From Cupriavidus metallidurans CH34 (GTDB lineage: Bacteria > Pseudomonadota > Gammaproteobacteria > Burkholderiales > Burkholderiaceae), in assembly GCF_000196015.1 (NCBI RefSeq), contig NC_007973.1, forward strand, positions 2,728,001 to 2,792,000: a stretch of DNA of 64,000 nt, written 5' to 3'. Position 1 is the first letter of the stretch. The number at the start of each line of letters is the position of its first letter. The translations under genes were made by a program, and so were the position numbers. Below are positions 56,562-64,000 of the stretch, one piece after another. Under the pieces are notes generated by a model that saw only the letters and a program-made list of their open reading frames with translations, was not told the origin of the DNA and did no database searches.

Positions 56562-57938
56562 TCAGATGGTCACTTTCCCGAGCCACTCGGACATGACGCG
56601 AAGCGTATAGCCTTTGCCATAGGTGGCCCCAATACCGTCAATCGCCCATCCACCTATTGCAAGGCGAATCTCGGGAGGACAGCCTACCTCCCGCAGACGG
56701 TCGGCCATCGTGTGGCGTAGCTCATGCGCGGTGTGGTTCATCTTCACGCCATCAACCTTCAGCGTCCGTATCCACTTCGCAATAGTGTTGGATGCGTGAG
56801 TGGCCTTTGTCTCTACGGCGGTGCCCGCCTTGTCCGCTGAGGTGTACCGGGGGAAGGCGAAACGCTGGCCCTTCCTTGCAGTCTCTTTGATTCGCTGAGC
56901 GGCCCATAAGGCATGACCCAAGAGCGGCACTGTACGCGCACTCACGTCATTCTTGAGGGACCGCCAAGGGTGCGGCTGAATGACAACGTGGGGAATCTCA
57001 GCATCAAGGTTGATGTCATCCAAGGCCAGCCCTGCTATCTCTGCTAGGCGTGCTCCCGTGTCCCCTAGGATGGCAGTCAACCACCGGACATCATCATCCT
57101 TGGTCTTGCACGCAGCGAAGAGTGTTTTGAGTTCTGGCTCGGTGAAGGGCTCCCGCTTCTTTGCATCCTTGCCATTCTCTGGGATCGGAATCCGGGTGAA
57201 TGGGTTGGCCTTGGCAATTTCCTTCTCGCGCAACCACGTGCCGATAATGGCGCGGATCGTATTCATGTAGCGATTGACAGTGCCAGTCTTCACCCCACGG
57301 GCAATCTCAGCAGCAACGTACTTGTGCGCATCACTCCGTGAGAGGTCTTCAATCGGCTTGTCGCCTATGGCATCCGTGAGTGTCTTAAAGACAAGCCTTG
57401 CACCGTCTTCAAAGCGTTTGTCGTTCCGCTTCGGATGCACCTTCAGATACAACTCAAGGGCCTCACTGAGGACAGGCTTGATGGTGCCCGCGATGATCTG
57501 CGCTGCTTTGATTTCGACGGGGCTCAGGTACTCGCTACCGTCCGCATCGCTATACACCTCGTCATCGCCCTCCGCATATCGCTGGCGCTTCTCGTCCAGG
57601 CTTTCGCGGAAGAGGTCTATAGCGTCCTCATCGTCATCCGTTGGGGTTGCCGTGAGGCCCCACTTGCGCAGCAACTCAACGGCCTGCCCTTGGATGGTCT
57701 TAGGTGTCGCCTCGGGGTGGCCGCGCATCATCGCCCACTCCGCTTCAAGCTCGCGGTTTAGTTGCTCGATCTTCCGCTTTGCTACCAGCACATCACCAGT
57801 CTCAAGGCTGGCCTTCACCAGCTTGGCGGAATAGCGGTCCTGTAGGTCTTTCGGGATTGCTCGCTGGTAGTAGATGACACCACCACGGAGGAAGGCATGT
57901 TTGAGAGTCACGCGCAGAACACCGAGAGTCAGCTTCAT
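56562..57938 (-). CDS. int: Tyrosine-type integrase
   Basis: 458 aa. N-terminal DUF6538-like domain (FLRGGVIYYQRAIPKDLQ), SAM-like core-binding domain, then the catalytic domain: Arg of GDTGARLAEIAGL, HxxR of HELRHTMADRL, GGW and the nucleophile Tyr in ATYGKGYTL. Trp replaces the second His, as in Cre. Lies 109 bp from the tRNA att site and would catalyse integration and excision there. Intact. Confidence 0.92.
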   Translation of the reverse strand: MKLTLGVLRVTLKHAFLRGGVIYYQRAIPKDLQDRYSAKLVKASLETGDVLVAKRKIEQLNRELEAEWAMMRGHPEATPKTIQGQAVELLRKWGLTATPTDDDEDAIDLFRESLDEKRQRYAEGDDEVYSDADGSEYLSPVEIKAAQIIAGTIKPVLSEALELYLKVHPKRNDKRFEDGARLVFKTLTDAIGDKPIEDLSRSDAHKYVAAEIARGVKTGTVNRYMNTIRAIIGTWLREKEIAKANPFTRIPIPENGKDAKKREPFTEPELKTLFAACKTKDDDVRWLTAILGDTGARLAEIAGLALDDINLDAEIPHVVIQPHPWRSLKNDVSARTVPLLGHALWAAQRIKETARKGQRFAFPRYTSADKAGTAVETKATHASNTIAKWIRTLKVDGVKMNHTAHELRHTMADRLREVGCPPEIRLAIGGWAIDGIGATYGKGYTLRVMSEWLGKVTI

Positions 57939-58047
57939 GAGTAGTCTATCTCACAAGACTACCCCACCGAAACTACTCTAGGCTGGTGCTAAGCTGCTGC
58001 AATTCCTTGATTACCAAAGGAATTCATGGTGCCCAGGGGCGGAAACT

Positions 58048-58063
58048 TGGTCCCGCCGACAGG
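58048..58063. repeat. Right attachment-site repeat, within tRNA-Arg 3' end
   Basis: TGGTCCCGCCGACAGG: complement of the CCA end, acceptor 3' strand and part of the T-stem. Confidence 0.88.
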
Positions 58064-58122
58064 AATCGAACCTGTATCTAGCGCTTAGGAGGCGCTCGTT
58101 CTATCCATTGAACTACGGCGAG
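58048..58122 (-). tRNA. tRNA-Arg, anticodon CCT
   Basis: Acceptor CTCGCCG pairs with CGGCGGG (one U-G); D-stem GTTC/GAAC; anticodon stem AGCGC/GCGCT around CTCCTAA, giving anticodon CCT; T-arm ACAGG-TTCGATT-CCTGT; CCA encoded. Decodes AGG. Its 3' end serves as the attachment site, and the island restores it. Confidence 0.93.
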
Positions 58123-58231
58123 CGGACCGTCTGCCTGGGGCTCGCGCCGCATCGGGGCAGGCGAGCCAAAAGACGGGGCGCAGTATAGCAAACTCGGGCG
58201 CAGGATCGGCGGCAGCCGCTATGCTGGACAT

Positions 58232-59002
58232 ATGGAGAACACAACAGCGTTCCAGTGGGAATCCGCCGCGCACACGGATGTTGGGCTCGCGCGGGCGCGC
58301 AATGAGGACGCGTGGCTCGCCGCGCCCGGCCTCTGGGTAGTGGCCGATGGCATGGGCGGCCACGCGCATGGCGATTTCGCCAGCCGCTCGATCGTGGAGG
58401 CACTATCGACGCTATCGCTGCCCGGCGATCTCGATCAGGCCATCGCCGATACACGCGCAGCCATCCTCGGCGTCAATCAGTTGCTGATGGATGAAGCACG
58501 GCATGCGCGGGTACGCGTGATCGGCAGCACGGTGGTAGCGCTCGTCTCGCGCGGGCATCAATGCGCCTGTCTCTGGGCAGGCGACAGTCGGCTCTACCTG
58601 CTCCGCGACAACCATCTGCAACAGCTCACACGCGACCACAGTCACGTGGAGCAATTGCGCGCGCGTGGCCTTATCACCGCCGACGAAGCGAAACACCATC
58701 CCGCCCACAACGCGATCACACGCGCCGTGGGGGCGGCCGCCACGCTTGACCTGGAGACCCTCACGCTGGACGTCCGGGACGGCGACATGTTCCTGCTCTG
58801 CAGCGATGGCCTCTACAACGACGTCGACGATACGGACATCGCCACGGTACTGGCCTCCTGGGATTGCCGGCACGCGGCAGATGAACTGGTGAGACTGGCG
58901 CTGGCGCGCGGCGGTCAGGACAACGTCACAGTGGTGGTAATCCGGGCCAGCGAAGCTGACGGCAGCTCGGAATCGTACTTGTCGCCGGACACTACGGGCT
59001 GA
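58232..59002 (+). CDS. PP2C-family Ser/Thr phosphatase
   Basis: 256 aa, a complete PP2C fold of the bacterial Stp/PrpC type. Metal-binding motifs RARNEDAW, VADGMGGHAHGD, GSTVVAL, WAGDSRLYLLR, CSDGLYND and GGQDNVTVVVI. It dephosphorylates Ser/Thr-phosphoproteins; no kinase gene is adjacent. Starts 110 bp right of the tRNA 5' end, so the island did not disturb it. Confidence 0.92.
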   Translation: MENTTAFQWESAAHTDVGLARARNEDAWLAAPGLWVVADGMGGHAHGDFASRSIVEALSTLSLPGDLDQAIADTRAAILGVNQLLMDEARHARVRVIGSTVVALVSRGHQCACLWAGDSRLYLLRDNHLQQLTRDHSHVEQLRARGLITADEAKHHPAHNAITRAVGAAATLDLETLTLDVRDGDMFLLCSDGLYNDVDDTDIATVLASWDCRHAADELVRLALARGGQDNVTVVVIRASEADGSSESYLSPDTTG

Positions 59003-59818
59003 CCCGCCAGACCTGGCGCATCGCAAGCAGCGCACCAAATGCGCCTCAAATAGAAAGCCCGCCAACTGAGTGGCGGGCTTGGGTTGCGGACGGGCCCGGA
59101 CCTCCTGGGTCTGCGTCGCCGGCAATTCCGGTCATTCCTGTGCCAAGCATGTTTCCCGTGATTCCGCCCATGACGCGGACGTCCATCCGGACCACCCGGA
59201 CAGTCGAAGAAAACCTGGCAATGGCAACAATGACCGCAATGCCGGGGCCGAGTGGCAAGCCAACCTTGCCAAAGGCAGGATCAGCGGGACTTGTCGTCGT
59301 CCGCCCCGTACGAGCATCGATGCTCGCGCTCTGGAGTATAGGCAGCAAGGCCGGACATGCAAGCCATGTGCGCGATACATCCCGTTACCTTTTCGGACTT
59401 TTCGCACCGCAACAAAATATTCGGTGTTCTGCTATACTCCGCGCCGTGAGTTTCGCACTGTGAGTTCCGCAACTCGCCCGGCTTTCAACGCTGTGGCGTA
59501 TCCGCTACCTCCCAAGCTCTGCTCCCTGCCTCTGTCATTTTCTCGGAAGTATCGCTGACAGGTGCCTGGCCAGAACGCACCACTCACCTGACGCTGCCTC
59601 GTCTCCGATCCTGAAGAACAGCCCGATTGTTAGCTGTTTGCCTGCCAGGGTTCCGGTTGGTTTCTCGATAACCAGTCGCCCCTGCCTGCCGCCGTTTTGC
59701 CAGCTGAGTCTGTCGAACGGCCCACCGATTGGCGCCGAAGCCTTTTTAAGACTTTGCACTGCGCCCACCCCTTCGCGCACATCTGCCAGGGGTGCCATGC
59801 ATTTTTAAGACGTACGAC
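59003..59818. other. Long intergenic/leader region before rhlE
   Basis: 816 bp with no convincing protein gene. The hairpin at 59055-59080 is near the left edge. A TATACT box at 59433-59438 may be a -10 element, giving an untranslated leader of about 380 nt, common for cold-regulated helicase genes. Nothing else is clear. Confidence 0.45.
59055..59080. terminator. Hairpin after the PP2C gene
   Basis: AAGCCCGCCA, 6-nt loop, TGGCGGGCTT: a perfect 10-bp stem 53 bp after the phosphatase stop. A weak U-tract is present on each strand. Confidence 0.65.
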
Positions 59819-61723
59819 ATGACCCAGCACGATTTCCGTGCGGAGCAGCCTATTGCCTCCGCCACCGACGCATTCGCCACGCCCGCCGATGCCGCCAGCC
59901 CGCTCGACAAGCTCGACGCCATGCTGAACGCTGACGCCGCACCGGCCGTGGAGGCCTCGGAAAACGGCTTCGCAAAACTCGGCCTCGACGCCGCTATCCT
60001 GCGCGCACTGGCCGAAGCCAACTACAACACACCGACACCGGTGCAGGCGCAGGCCATCCCCGCCTTCCTGGCCGGCCGCGACCTGCTGGTTTCCAGCCAG
60101 ACCGGCTCGGGCAAGACCGCCGCGTTCATGCTGCCCGCAATCCAGCGCATCAGCGAAAAGCCGGCCACGCATCGTCCGACCGAACCGGCCAAGCGCATGA
60201 AGGGCAAGCGCCCCCGTCCGTCTCCGGCCCAGCCGTCGCTGCTGGTGCTGACGCCGACGCGTGAACTGGCCCTGCAGGTAACCGAAGCCGCCGCCAAGTA
60301 TGGCCGCCATCTGCGCCGTATCGTCTGCGCCAGCATCCTGGGCGGCATGCCCTACCCGAAGCAACTGGCCATGCTGGCCCGTATGCCGGACATCCTCGTG
60401 GCCACGCCGGGCCGCCTGCTCGACCATATCGAAGCCGGCCGCATTGACCTGTCCGCGCTGGAAATGCTGGTGTTCGACGAAGCCGACCGTATGCTCGACA
60501 TGGGCTTCGCCGACGACATCGACGCCATCGTTGCCGCCACGCCGGCATCGCGCCAGACGCTGATGTTCTCGGCCACGCTCGACGCCCGCATCGCCCAACT
60601 GGCCTCGCGCCAGCTCCGCGACCCGCAGCGCATCGAAATCGCCGCCGCGCGCGCCGACCACAGCAACATCGAACAGCGCCTGCACTTCACCGACGACATG
60701 TCGCACAAGGAGCGCCTGCTCGACCACCTGCTGCGCGATGCATCGCTCAAGCAAGCCATCGTCTTCACCGCTACCAAGCGCGATGCCGATTCGCTGGCCG
60801 AGCGCCTGTCGGACACCGGCTTCTCCGCCGGCGCGCTGCATGGCGACATGACTCAGGGCGCGCGTAACCGCACGCTGACGGCCCTGCGCCGTGGCAACCT
60901 GCGCGTGCTGGTGGCCACCGACGTGGCCGCGCGCGGCATCGACGTGCCCGACATTACCCACGTGGTGAACTTCGACCTGCCCAAGCAGGCGGAAGACTAC
61001 GTGCACCGCATTGGCCGTACCGGCCGTGCCGGTCGCTCGGGTGTGGCGATCAACCTCGTGAACCACGGTGACATGTTCCAGTGGCGCCGTATCGAGCGCT
61101 TCACGAACAACCGCATCGACGCCTCGGTGATCGAGGGCTTCGAACCGCGTCGCTCGCCGAAGCCGCGCTCGAACTTCGGCGGCAAGCCGGGCGGCCGCGA
61201 CGGCTTCCGCGGCAACGGTGGCACCGGTGGCGGCTATCGCGGCAACAACGGCAGCGGTGGCTATCGCGGTAACCGCGAAGGTAGCGGCGACCGCAACTTC
61301 GGCGAGCGCCGATTCAGCAGCGACAACCGTGGTTTCGGCGATCGCGCCCCGCGTCCGTTCGGCGACGACAACCGTGGTGGCTTCGGCGATCGTGGTGAGC
61401 GTGGTTTCGGCGACCGTAGCAATGGCAATAGCAATGGCGGCTACCGTGGTCAAGGTCAAGGCCAGGGTCAAGGCCAAGCTCAGCAGCGCAGCTTTGGTGG
61501 CGAACGCAGCTTCGGCAACCGCGACTTCGCACAGCGCGATGGCAACCGTGACGCCACGCAACGTGACGGTAACCGCAGCTTTGGCGGCAACCGTGACGGC
61601 CAGCGCGACGGCAACCGTAGCTTTGGCGATCGCAGCTTCGGCGACCGCAAGTTCGGTGACCGCGGTGGCGATCGCGGCGGCTTCGGCGGCCAGCGCAACA
61701 GCCGCTCGCGTTACGAGCGATAA
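59819..61723 (+). CDS. rhlE: DEAD-box RNA helicase RhlE-like
   Basis: 634 aa. Q motif near FAKLGLDAAI ... TPTPVQAQAIP, Walker A SSQTGSGKTAAF, PTRELALQ, DEAD box VFDEADRMLDMGF, SAT (MFSATL), then VATDVAARGIDVPD and HRIGRTGRAG. The last about 180 residues are Gly/Arg/Asn/Phe-rich repeats (FGDR, DGNR, RGQGQGQ) that bind RNA and may phase-separate. Remodels rRNA/mRNA structure. Start at 59819 (MTQHDF); an in-frame GTG at 59792 is an alternative. Confidence 0.92.
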   Translation: MTQHDFRAEQPIASATDAFATPADAASPLDKLDAMLNADAAPAVEASENGFAKLGLDAAILRALAEANYNTPTPVQAQAIPAFLAGRDLLVSSQTGSGKTAAFMLPAIQRISEKPATHRPTEPAKRMKGKRPRPSPAQPSLLVLTPTRELALQVTEAAAKYGRHLRRIVCASILGGMPYPKQLAMLARMPDILVATPGRLLDHIEAGRIDLSALEMLVFDEADRMLDMGFADDIDAIVAATPASRQTLMFSATLDARIAQLASRQLRDPQRIEIAAARADHSNIEQRLHFTDDMSHKERLLDHLLRDASLKQAIVFTATKRDADSLAERLSDTGFSAGALHGDMTQGARNRTLTALRRGNLRVLVATDVAARGIDVPDITHVVNFDLPKQAEDYVHRIGRTGRAGRSGVAINLVNHGDMFQWRRIERFTNNRIDASVIEGFEPRRSPKPRSNFGGKPGGRDGFRGNGGTGGGYRGNNGSGGYRGNREGSGDRNFGERRFSSDNRGFGDRAPRPFGDDNRGGFGDRGERGFGDRSNGNSNGGYRGQGQGQGQGQAQQRSFGGERSFGNRDFAQRDGNRDATQRDGNRSFGGNRDGQRDGNRSFGDRSFGDRKFGDRGGDRGGFGGQRNSRSRYER

Positions 61724-61724
61724 A

Positions 61725-61755
61725 TAAAAAAGGCACCTTCGGGTGCCTTTTTTTA
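61725..61755. terminator. Bidirectional intrinsic terminator, rhlE / egtB
   Basis: AAAAAAGGCACC-TTCG-GGTGCCTTTTTTT between convergent genes: 7-bp GC stem with UUCG loop and U-tracts on both strands. Confidence 0.9.
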
Positions 61756-61799
61756 TGCCGCCGGCTTGCGTGCGACGAGCGCGAGCCGCTGATACCCCC

Positions 61800-63056
61800 T
61801 CACACCGCGCACGTCCTGAACCCGACGAACGACACATCGTCCTCGGGCAACAGCGCGGTTCGCGCACGCGTATGGCGCAGTCGCGCAGGGCTCGCAAACG
61901 ACACACCTCGCACCACCTGATGGGTGCCGAAGCGGCCGACGATCTCGCCGTCCGTCGGCTCCGCGCTGAAGCCCAGATAGGGCTCGTATGGCGTGGCGGT
62001 CCATTCGCGCAGCGCGCCCCACTGGAGTCCGCGATTCTGCGTGGCCGCCAGTTCCCATTCGATTTCCTGCGGCAGGCGGCGACCCGCCCACACGCACCAT
62101 GCCTGCGCCTCGAACAGGGTTACGTGCCGCACCGGCTCATCAGGGTTGAGTGTGCGCTCGGCTCCGAAGCGCGATACCACCCAGCTTCGCGTCACGGCAT
62201 GGCGAGACCAGTAGCGCGGCGCGGACCGCTCCTGCATCATCAGCCACTGGCGGCCCGCCGCGGACCAGTACGCAGGATGCTCATAGCCGCCGTCCTCGAC
62301 GAACTCGAGGTATTGCGCGTTGGAGACCAGTGCCGCATCCATCTCGAACGCCGGCACATAGACCTTCTGGGGCGGCAGTTCATCGGGCCATGCGAAACCA
62401 TCTGCATCGCTCCAGCCTTGCGTGAAGTTTCCGCCCGGAAAATGCAGCGCGTCGTTGTGAGAGACCGATGCCGCCAGGCCCACGGATGCCGGCTCAGCCG
62501 GCGCTACGCCCAATGATTGCAACAATGCCGCGATGGTCTCCCCCTGCACATCCTCGTGGTACAGCGCGCGGCGGAACGGGTACAGCGTTGCATCATCGTC
62601 GTTGGCCAGCAGCGCGATGCGGCGCAGCAATCCATCCAGCACTTGGGCCGCGTACTGCTTGACGCGCGATACATCTGGCAGCGCGATTTCCCAGCGCTCG
62701 TCAGGACCAATGCGCTCGGGATCGAACCATTCATCAGCACCATCAAGCAAGGATGGCTCGCTGGCTACCGGCAGGCGGATACCGCCCTGCTCCAGATGGC
62801 GCACACCGCGCAGACACCACCACTCGGCGTGCCAGGCGACGTGGCCCAGCGTCCACAGCGGCGGGTTGCAATCGTACTGGCGCGGGACGGTCCAGCCACG
62901 GCGTGTCTGACCGAACGCACCCAGCCACGCCAGCGTGCGGTTGCGCGATTCCACGAGTGCCTGCGCCAGCCCCTCGCGCGGCAGACGCCGCGCATCGGGC
63001 CACGCCGCCTTGCCGCCGGTAAAGTGGAGATCGGGAAGCATGGAGAAGCCGCTCAT
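61800..63056 (-). CDS. egtB: EgtB-like sulfoxide synthase (or selenoneine synthase SenA-like)
   Basis: 418 aa. N-terminal DinB-like domain with the iron motif HVAWHAEWW (His-x3-His-x-Glu), then a C-terminal formylglycine-enzyme/C-lectin fold (FPGGNFTQGW, NAQYLEFVEDGGYEHP, VRGVSFASPARLRHTRAR, FVGFRTC). EgtB joins hercynine to cysteine or glutamyl-cysteine with oxygen. It follows egtD after 130 bp, as in two-gene ergothioneine loci. SenA is a close relative; no senB/senC genes are visible, so EgtB is preferred. Confidence 0.85.
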   Translation of the reverse strand: MSGFSMLPDLHFTGGKAAWPDARRLPREGLAQALVESRNRTLAWLGAFGQTRRGWTVPRQYDCNPPLWTLGHVAWHAEWWCLRGVRHLEQGGIRLPVASEPSLLDGADEWFDPERIGPDERWEIALPDVSRVKQYAAQVLDGLLRRIALLANDDDATLYPFRRALYHEDVQGETIAALLQSLGVAPAEPASVGLAASVSHNDALHFPGGNFTQGWSDADGFAWPDELPPQKVYVPAFEMDAALVSNAQYLEFVEDGGYEHPAYWSAAGRQWLMMQERSAPRYWSRHAVTRSWVVSRFGAERTLNPDEPVRHVTLFEAQAWCVWAGRRLPQEIEWELAATQNRGLQWGALREWTATPYEPYLGFSAEPTDGEIVGRFGTHQVVRGVSFASPARLRHTRARTALLPEDDVSFVGFRTCAV

Positions 63057-63186
63057 CGCAAGGTCCGTGACTGAGGGTGAAAGAAAAGCCGGACACGCCG
63101 GCTGCGCGCATTATGACACCGGCGAGCCGGTGCCATTTCCCGCGCGCCCTATCCCCCTGCCGGCGCCGCGGCTTCTCCGCTGGCGC

Positions 63187-64000
63187 TCAGCCGCGCGCGT
63201 GGAAAACGGCGAACCAGCCGCGTGGGTCGGTCCAGCTTACGGGGTCGGTGAAACCAGCCGACTCCAGCAGGATCGCGAAATCCTCGGGCCGATATTTGTG
63301 CGAGTCCTCGGTATGGATCCGCTCCCCTTTGGCAAAGTTGCGTTCACCATCAGGCCAGCGAACCGTCACCGCGCGCTCGGCCTCAAGGTGCATCTGGATG
63401 CGGGATGCCTGCTGATCGAACGATGCCACGTGGCGCCAGTCCTCGAGCGCGAAGTCGCTGCCCAGGATCCGGTTCACATTGCGCAGCACATTGCGATTGA
63501 ACGCGGCCGTGACACCAAGGGCATCGTCATAGGCCGCGACCAGCGTATCAGCGTCCTTGTAGAGGTCCACGCCAATCAGCACACCATCGCCATGGCCCGT
63601 CACCGCGCGCAGCCGCTGCAGTAGCGCCAGCGCGTCGATCGGTGTGAAATTGCCGATGCTGGAACCCGGGTAGAACAGCAACCGGCGGCCCCGCCTGACG
63701 TTGGGTGGCAGGTCCAGTGGCCCGCACAGGTCCGTGCCCAGACCGAGCATCGGAATATGCGGATGCTGTTGCTGCAACCCGGACAGGGTGCCACGCAGGA
63801 AATCCACCGAGATATCGAGCGCAACGTACTGGGCCGGTTGCAGGCTCGGGAAAAGCCGGGCGGCCTTCTCGCAGTTGCCGGCGCCGAGGTCGATCAGCAC
63901 GCAACCGCTGCCGGCACGCGCCGCGATCGCCGGGGCGACGCTGGCGAAGATCGACGCCTCGGTGCGCGTCGGGTAGTACTCCGGCAAGTCGGTGATGGCC
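63187..64000 (-). CDS. egtD: Histidine N-alpha-methyltransferase EgtD (5' end outside window)
   Basis: 271 residues visible, frame open to the window end (AITDLPEYYPTRTEASIF). SAM-binding LIDLGAGNCEKAARLF, then FYPGSSIGNFTPIDAL, LIGVDLYKDADTLVAAYDD and FNRNVLRNVNRILGSDF, the EgtD signature. It makes hercynine (trimethyl-histidine), the substrate of EgtB encoded next. Confidence 0.93.
   Translation of the reverse strand, partial: AITDLPEYYPTRTEASIFASVAPAIAARAGSGCVLIDLGAGNCEKAARLFPSLQPAQYVALDISVDFLRGTLSGLQQQHPHIPMLGLGTDLCGPLDLPPNVRRGRRLLFYPGSSIGNFTPIDALALLQRLRAVTGHGDGVLIGVDLYKDADTLVAAYDDALGVTAAFNRNVLRNVNRILGSDFALEDWRHVASFDQQASRIQMHLEAERAVTVRWPDGERNFAKGERIHTEDSHKYRPEDFAILLESAGFTDPVSWTDPRGWFAVFHARG

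Larger units (their letters stand above)
45806..58063. mobile_element. 12.2-kb integrative element in tRNA-Arg(CCT)
   Basis: Bounded by the 16-bp direct repeat TGGTCCCGCCGACAGG (45806-45821 and 58048-58063). The right copy is the 3' end of tRNA-Arg, and a tyrosine integrase gene lies just inside it. All element genes run leftward: integrase, CxxC protein, DUF5677, small ORF, serine resolvase, two small phage-like ORFs, broken DUF1376-like gene, four small ORFs, broken 310-aa gene. Base composition is lower in GC than the host. Nested insertions are a Tn552-like transposon and an IS3-family element; minus these the element is about 7.4 kb. No capsid, tail, conjugation or partition gene is recognisable. 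Confidence 0.88.

Overview
The window is high-GC chromosomal DNA of a Burkholderiales betaproteobacterium, most likely Cupriavidus or Ralstonia. I infer this from protein character (Bug/TctC receptor, classic betaproteobacterial porin, the parE-transglycosylase-parC operon, uup, rhlE, egtB/egtD) and from codon bias; no database search was possible.

Layout. 1-16 kb is core genome: an aminotransferase fragment, a GST, an L-lactate permease, an ABC exporter, a split chromate transporter, parE-slt-parC, an MFS carrier and the ABC-F ATPase uup. 16-37.3 kb is a catabolic cluster bounded by two large MalT/LAL-type LuxR regulators. It encodes an acyl-CoA ligase, two acyl-CoA dehydrogenases, a hotdog hydratase pair of the (R)-specific type, two SDRs, two SCPx-type thiolases, an alpha-methylacyl-CoA racemase with its catalytic triad visible, a Bug receptor, a porin, a zinc-ribbon protein and a DUF2889 protein. 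Together they read as a peroxisome-like, (R)-3-hydroxyacyl beta-oxidation route for 2-methyl-branched acyl-CoAs (isoprenoid or sterol/bile-acid side-chain type). The ACAD-thiolase-SDR set occurs twice, as mirror-image arms around one divergent promoter. A recurrent pseudo-palindrome (CTCCCC-gap-GGGTAG type) lies in several intergenic regions of this cluster only.

37.8-45.7 kb holds transport genes (glutamate-type binding protein, BenE, SMR), then a patch of small envelope proteins, an orphan fimbrial subunit and a lower-GC 2OG-Fe(II) oxygenase, which look like accessory DNA.

45.8-58.06 kb is an integrated element in the 3' end of tRNA-Arg(CCT), bounded by a 16-bp direct repeat. All genes point left, with the tyrosine integrase next to the tRNA. 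It has itself been hit twice: by a 3,517-bp Tn552-like transposon with a perfect 5-bp target duplication, which splits a 310-aa gene, and by a 1,305-bp IS3-family element, which splits a DUF1376-like gene. Without these insertions it is about 7.4 kb, with a serine resolvase, small phage-like proteins, a DUF5677 protein, an eight-copy iteron-like array and a possible structured RNA. It resembles a phage satellite or a very reduced prophage.

58.2-64 kb returns to core-like DNA: a PP2C phosphatase, the DEAD-box helicase RhlE with a repetitive Gly/Arg/Asn tail, and an ergothioneine (or selenoneine) type egtB/egtD pair cut by the window end.
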